Assembly: GCF_034555935.1 (NCBI RefSeq)
Contig: NZ_JAYDCJ010000003.1
Location: forward strand, 124,001 to 188,000
Direction of reading: 5' to 3'
DNA from: Marinobacter qingdaonensis
Lineage (GTDB): Bacteria > Pseudomonadota > Gammaproteobacteria > Pseudomonadales > Oleiphilaceae
DNA: 64,000 bases
Shown here: positions 63,696 through 64,000 of the stretch, piece by piece
Position numbering within the stretch: position 1 is the first letter of the stretch
Layout of the letters: each line of letters begins with the position of its first letter
The notes under the pieces: model-generated
Told to the model about the DNA's origin: nothing
What the model saw: the letters and a program-made list of their open reading frames with translations, nothing else
Database searches by the model: none
Translations under genes and position numbers: made by a program

Positions 63696-64000
63696 AGCAC
63701 CGCCCGGGCGTAGACGTCGGAGGCCATGATCTCATCGGCGATGCGCTGGAACGCCTGTGCCTGGGGGCTGTCCGGTTTGGACACCACGATCGGCACGCCG
63801 CCGTCGGAGCCGACCCGGATGTCCAGATCGAGCGGGATCTCGCCCAGGAAAGGCGCGCCCAGTTTTTCCGCCTCGGCCCGGGCGCCGCCGGAGCCAAAGG
63901 GGTGGTGCTGCTTGCCGCAGCCGTCGCAGATGAACGAGGCCATGTTCTCAATCAGGCCGAACAGCGGCACCTCCATGCGGTTGAACATGTCGATGCCCTT
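63692..64000 (-). CDS. Mrp/NBP35-family ATPase, C-terminal part (cut by window end)
   Basis: The last 102 codons of a P-loop iron-sulfur carrier. The visible part has KGIDMFNRMEVPLFGLIENM, then the Cys pair ICDGCG followed by HHPFGSGGA, and GAPFLGEIPLDLDIR, all typical of Mrp/ApbC. The Walker motifs lie outside the window. The CxxC pair is the usual site for a bridging 4Fe-4S cluster between two subunits. It is translationally coupled to the ligase-like gene. As a second Mrp-type protein beside formate-dehydrogenase factors, it may be dedicated to loading clusters there. Confidence 0.9.
   Translation of the reverse strand, partial: KGIDMFNRMEVPLFGLIENMASFICDGCGKQHHPFGSGGARAEAEKLGAPFLGEIPLDLDIRVGSDGGVPIVVSKPDSPQAQAFQRIADEIMASDVYARAVL

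Noticed and set aside
1-64000. Prophage, integron, conjugative element or toxin-antitoxin pair
   Set aside because: No integrase, transposase, phage structural gene, relaxase or recognisable toxin-antitoxin pair was seen in the window.

Overview
The window looks like chromosomal DNA from a marine gammaproteobacterium, most likely Marinobacter or a close relative. It is GC-rich and densely coding. The gene content and order (hemC-hemD-hemX-hemY; ubiD, rho, trxA, ppx; an ABC-F ATPase, an FKBP lipoprotein, an Rsd/AlgQ regulator, dsbB) resemble a rearranged version of the Pseudomonas block around hemC/algQ/rho. I see no rRNA, CRISPR array, transposase, integrase or phage gene. The only RNA gene found is a tRNA-Arg(CCG). 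The genus assignment is inference from gene content, not a database match.

Layout. 1-3273: end of hemC, then hemD, hemX and hemY (haem synthesis and its membrane proteins). 3309-10806: a flavin/2Fe-2S reductase, ubiD, rho, the molybdenum-cofactor operon moaB-moeA-moaD-moaE on the opposite strand, and trxA. Two related ~100-bp hairpin elements lie here (5906-6010 and 10270-10368). 11058-18329: ppx, yheS, two small hypotheticals, an FKBP lipoprotein, rsd/algQ, dsbB, a FliL-like protein and an Rmf/CrpP-like protein. 18439-26357: gshA, tex, a GGDEF/EAL protein and rep. 26454-31446: a secreted copper radical oxidase with a secreted partner, a cytochrome c5, a small membrane protein and an outer-membrane phospholipase A. 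31537-36021: phosphomannomutase, bacterioferritin and its ferredoxin, a prolidase and a LysR regulator. 36082-41738: a peptide-type ABC importer. 41895-43767: lrgB/lrgA, yaeQ and the tRNA. 43836-47203: a Baeyer-Villiger-type monooxygenase, a short-chain dehydrogenase and a PF10118 protein, apparently one operon. 47365-56133: a signalling block of two divergent hybrid histidine kinases and an MHYT-PAS-GGDEF-EAL protein. 56882-62477: tungstate importer tupBCA followed by fdhD, mobA, mobB and a second moeA. 62478-64000: converging on that block, an Mrp/NBP35 ATPase (cut by the window end), a biotin/lipoate-ligase-like protein with a DUF4444 tail, and a DUF6505-type protein.

How the parts work together. 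The most distinctive unit is the right end. Tungstate uptake, FdhD, MobA/MobB and a dedicated MoeA would load and sulfurate a bis-MGD cofactor for a tungsten- or molybdenum-containing formate dehydrogenase. The convergent mrp/DUF4444/DUF6505 genes look like accessory maturation factors for the same enzyme, whose structural genes probably lie beyond 64000. A separate moaB/moeA/moaD/moaE operon at 7.7-10.2 kb supplies general pterin-cofactor steps, so the window holds two MoeA paralogues in different contexts. The other notable items are the galactose/glyoxal-oxidase-like protein with all copper ligands and the Tyr-Cys pair in place, and the hairpin element family.
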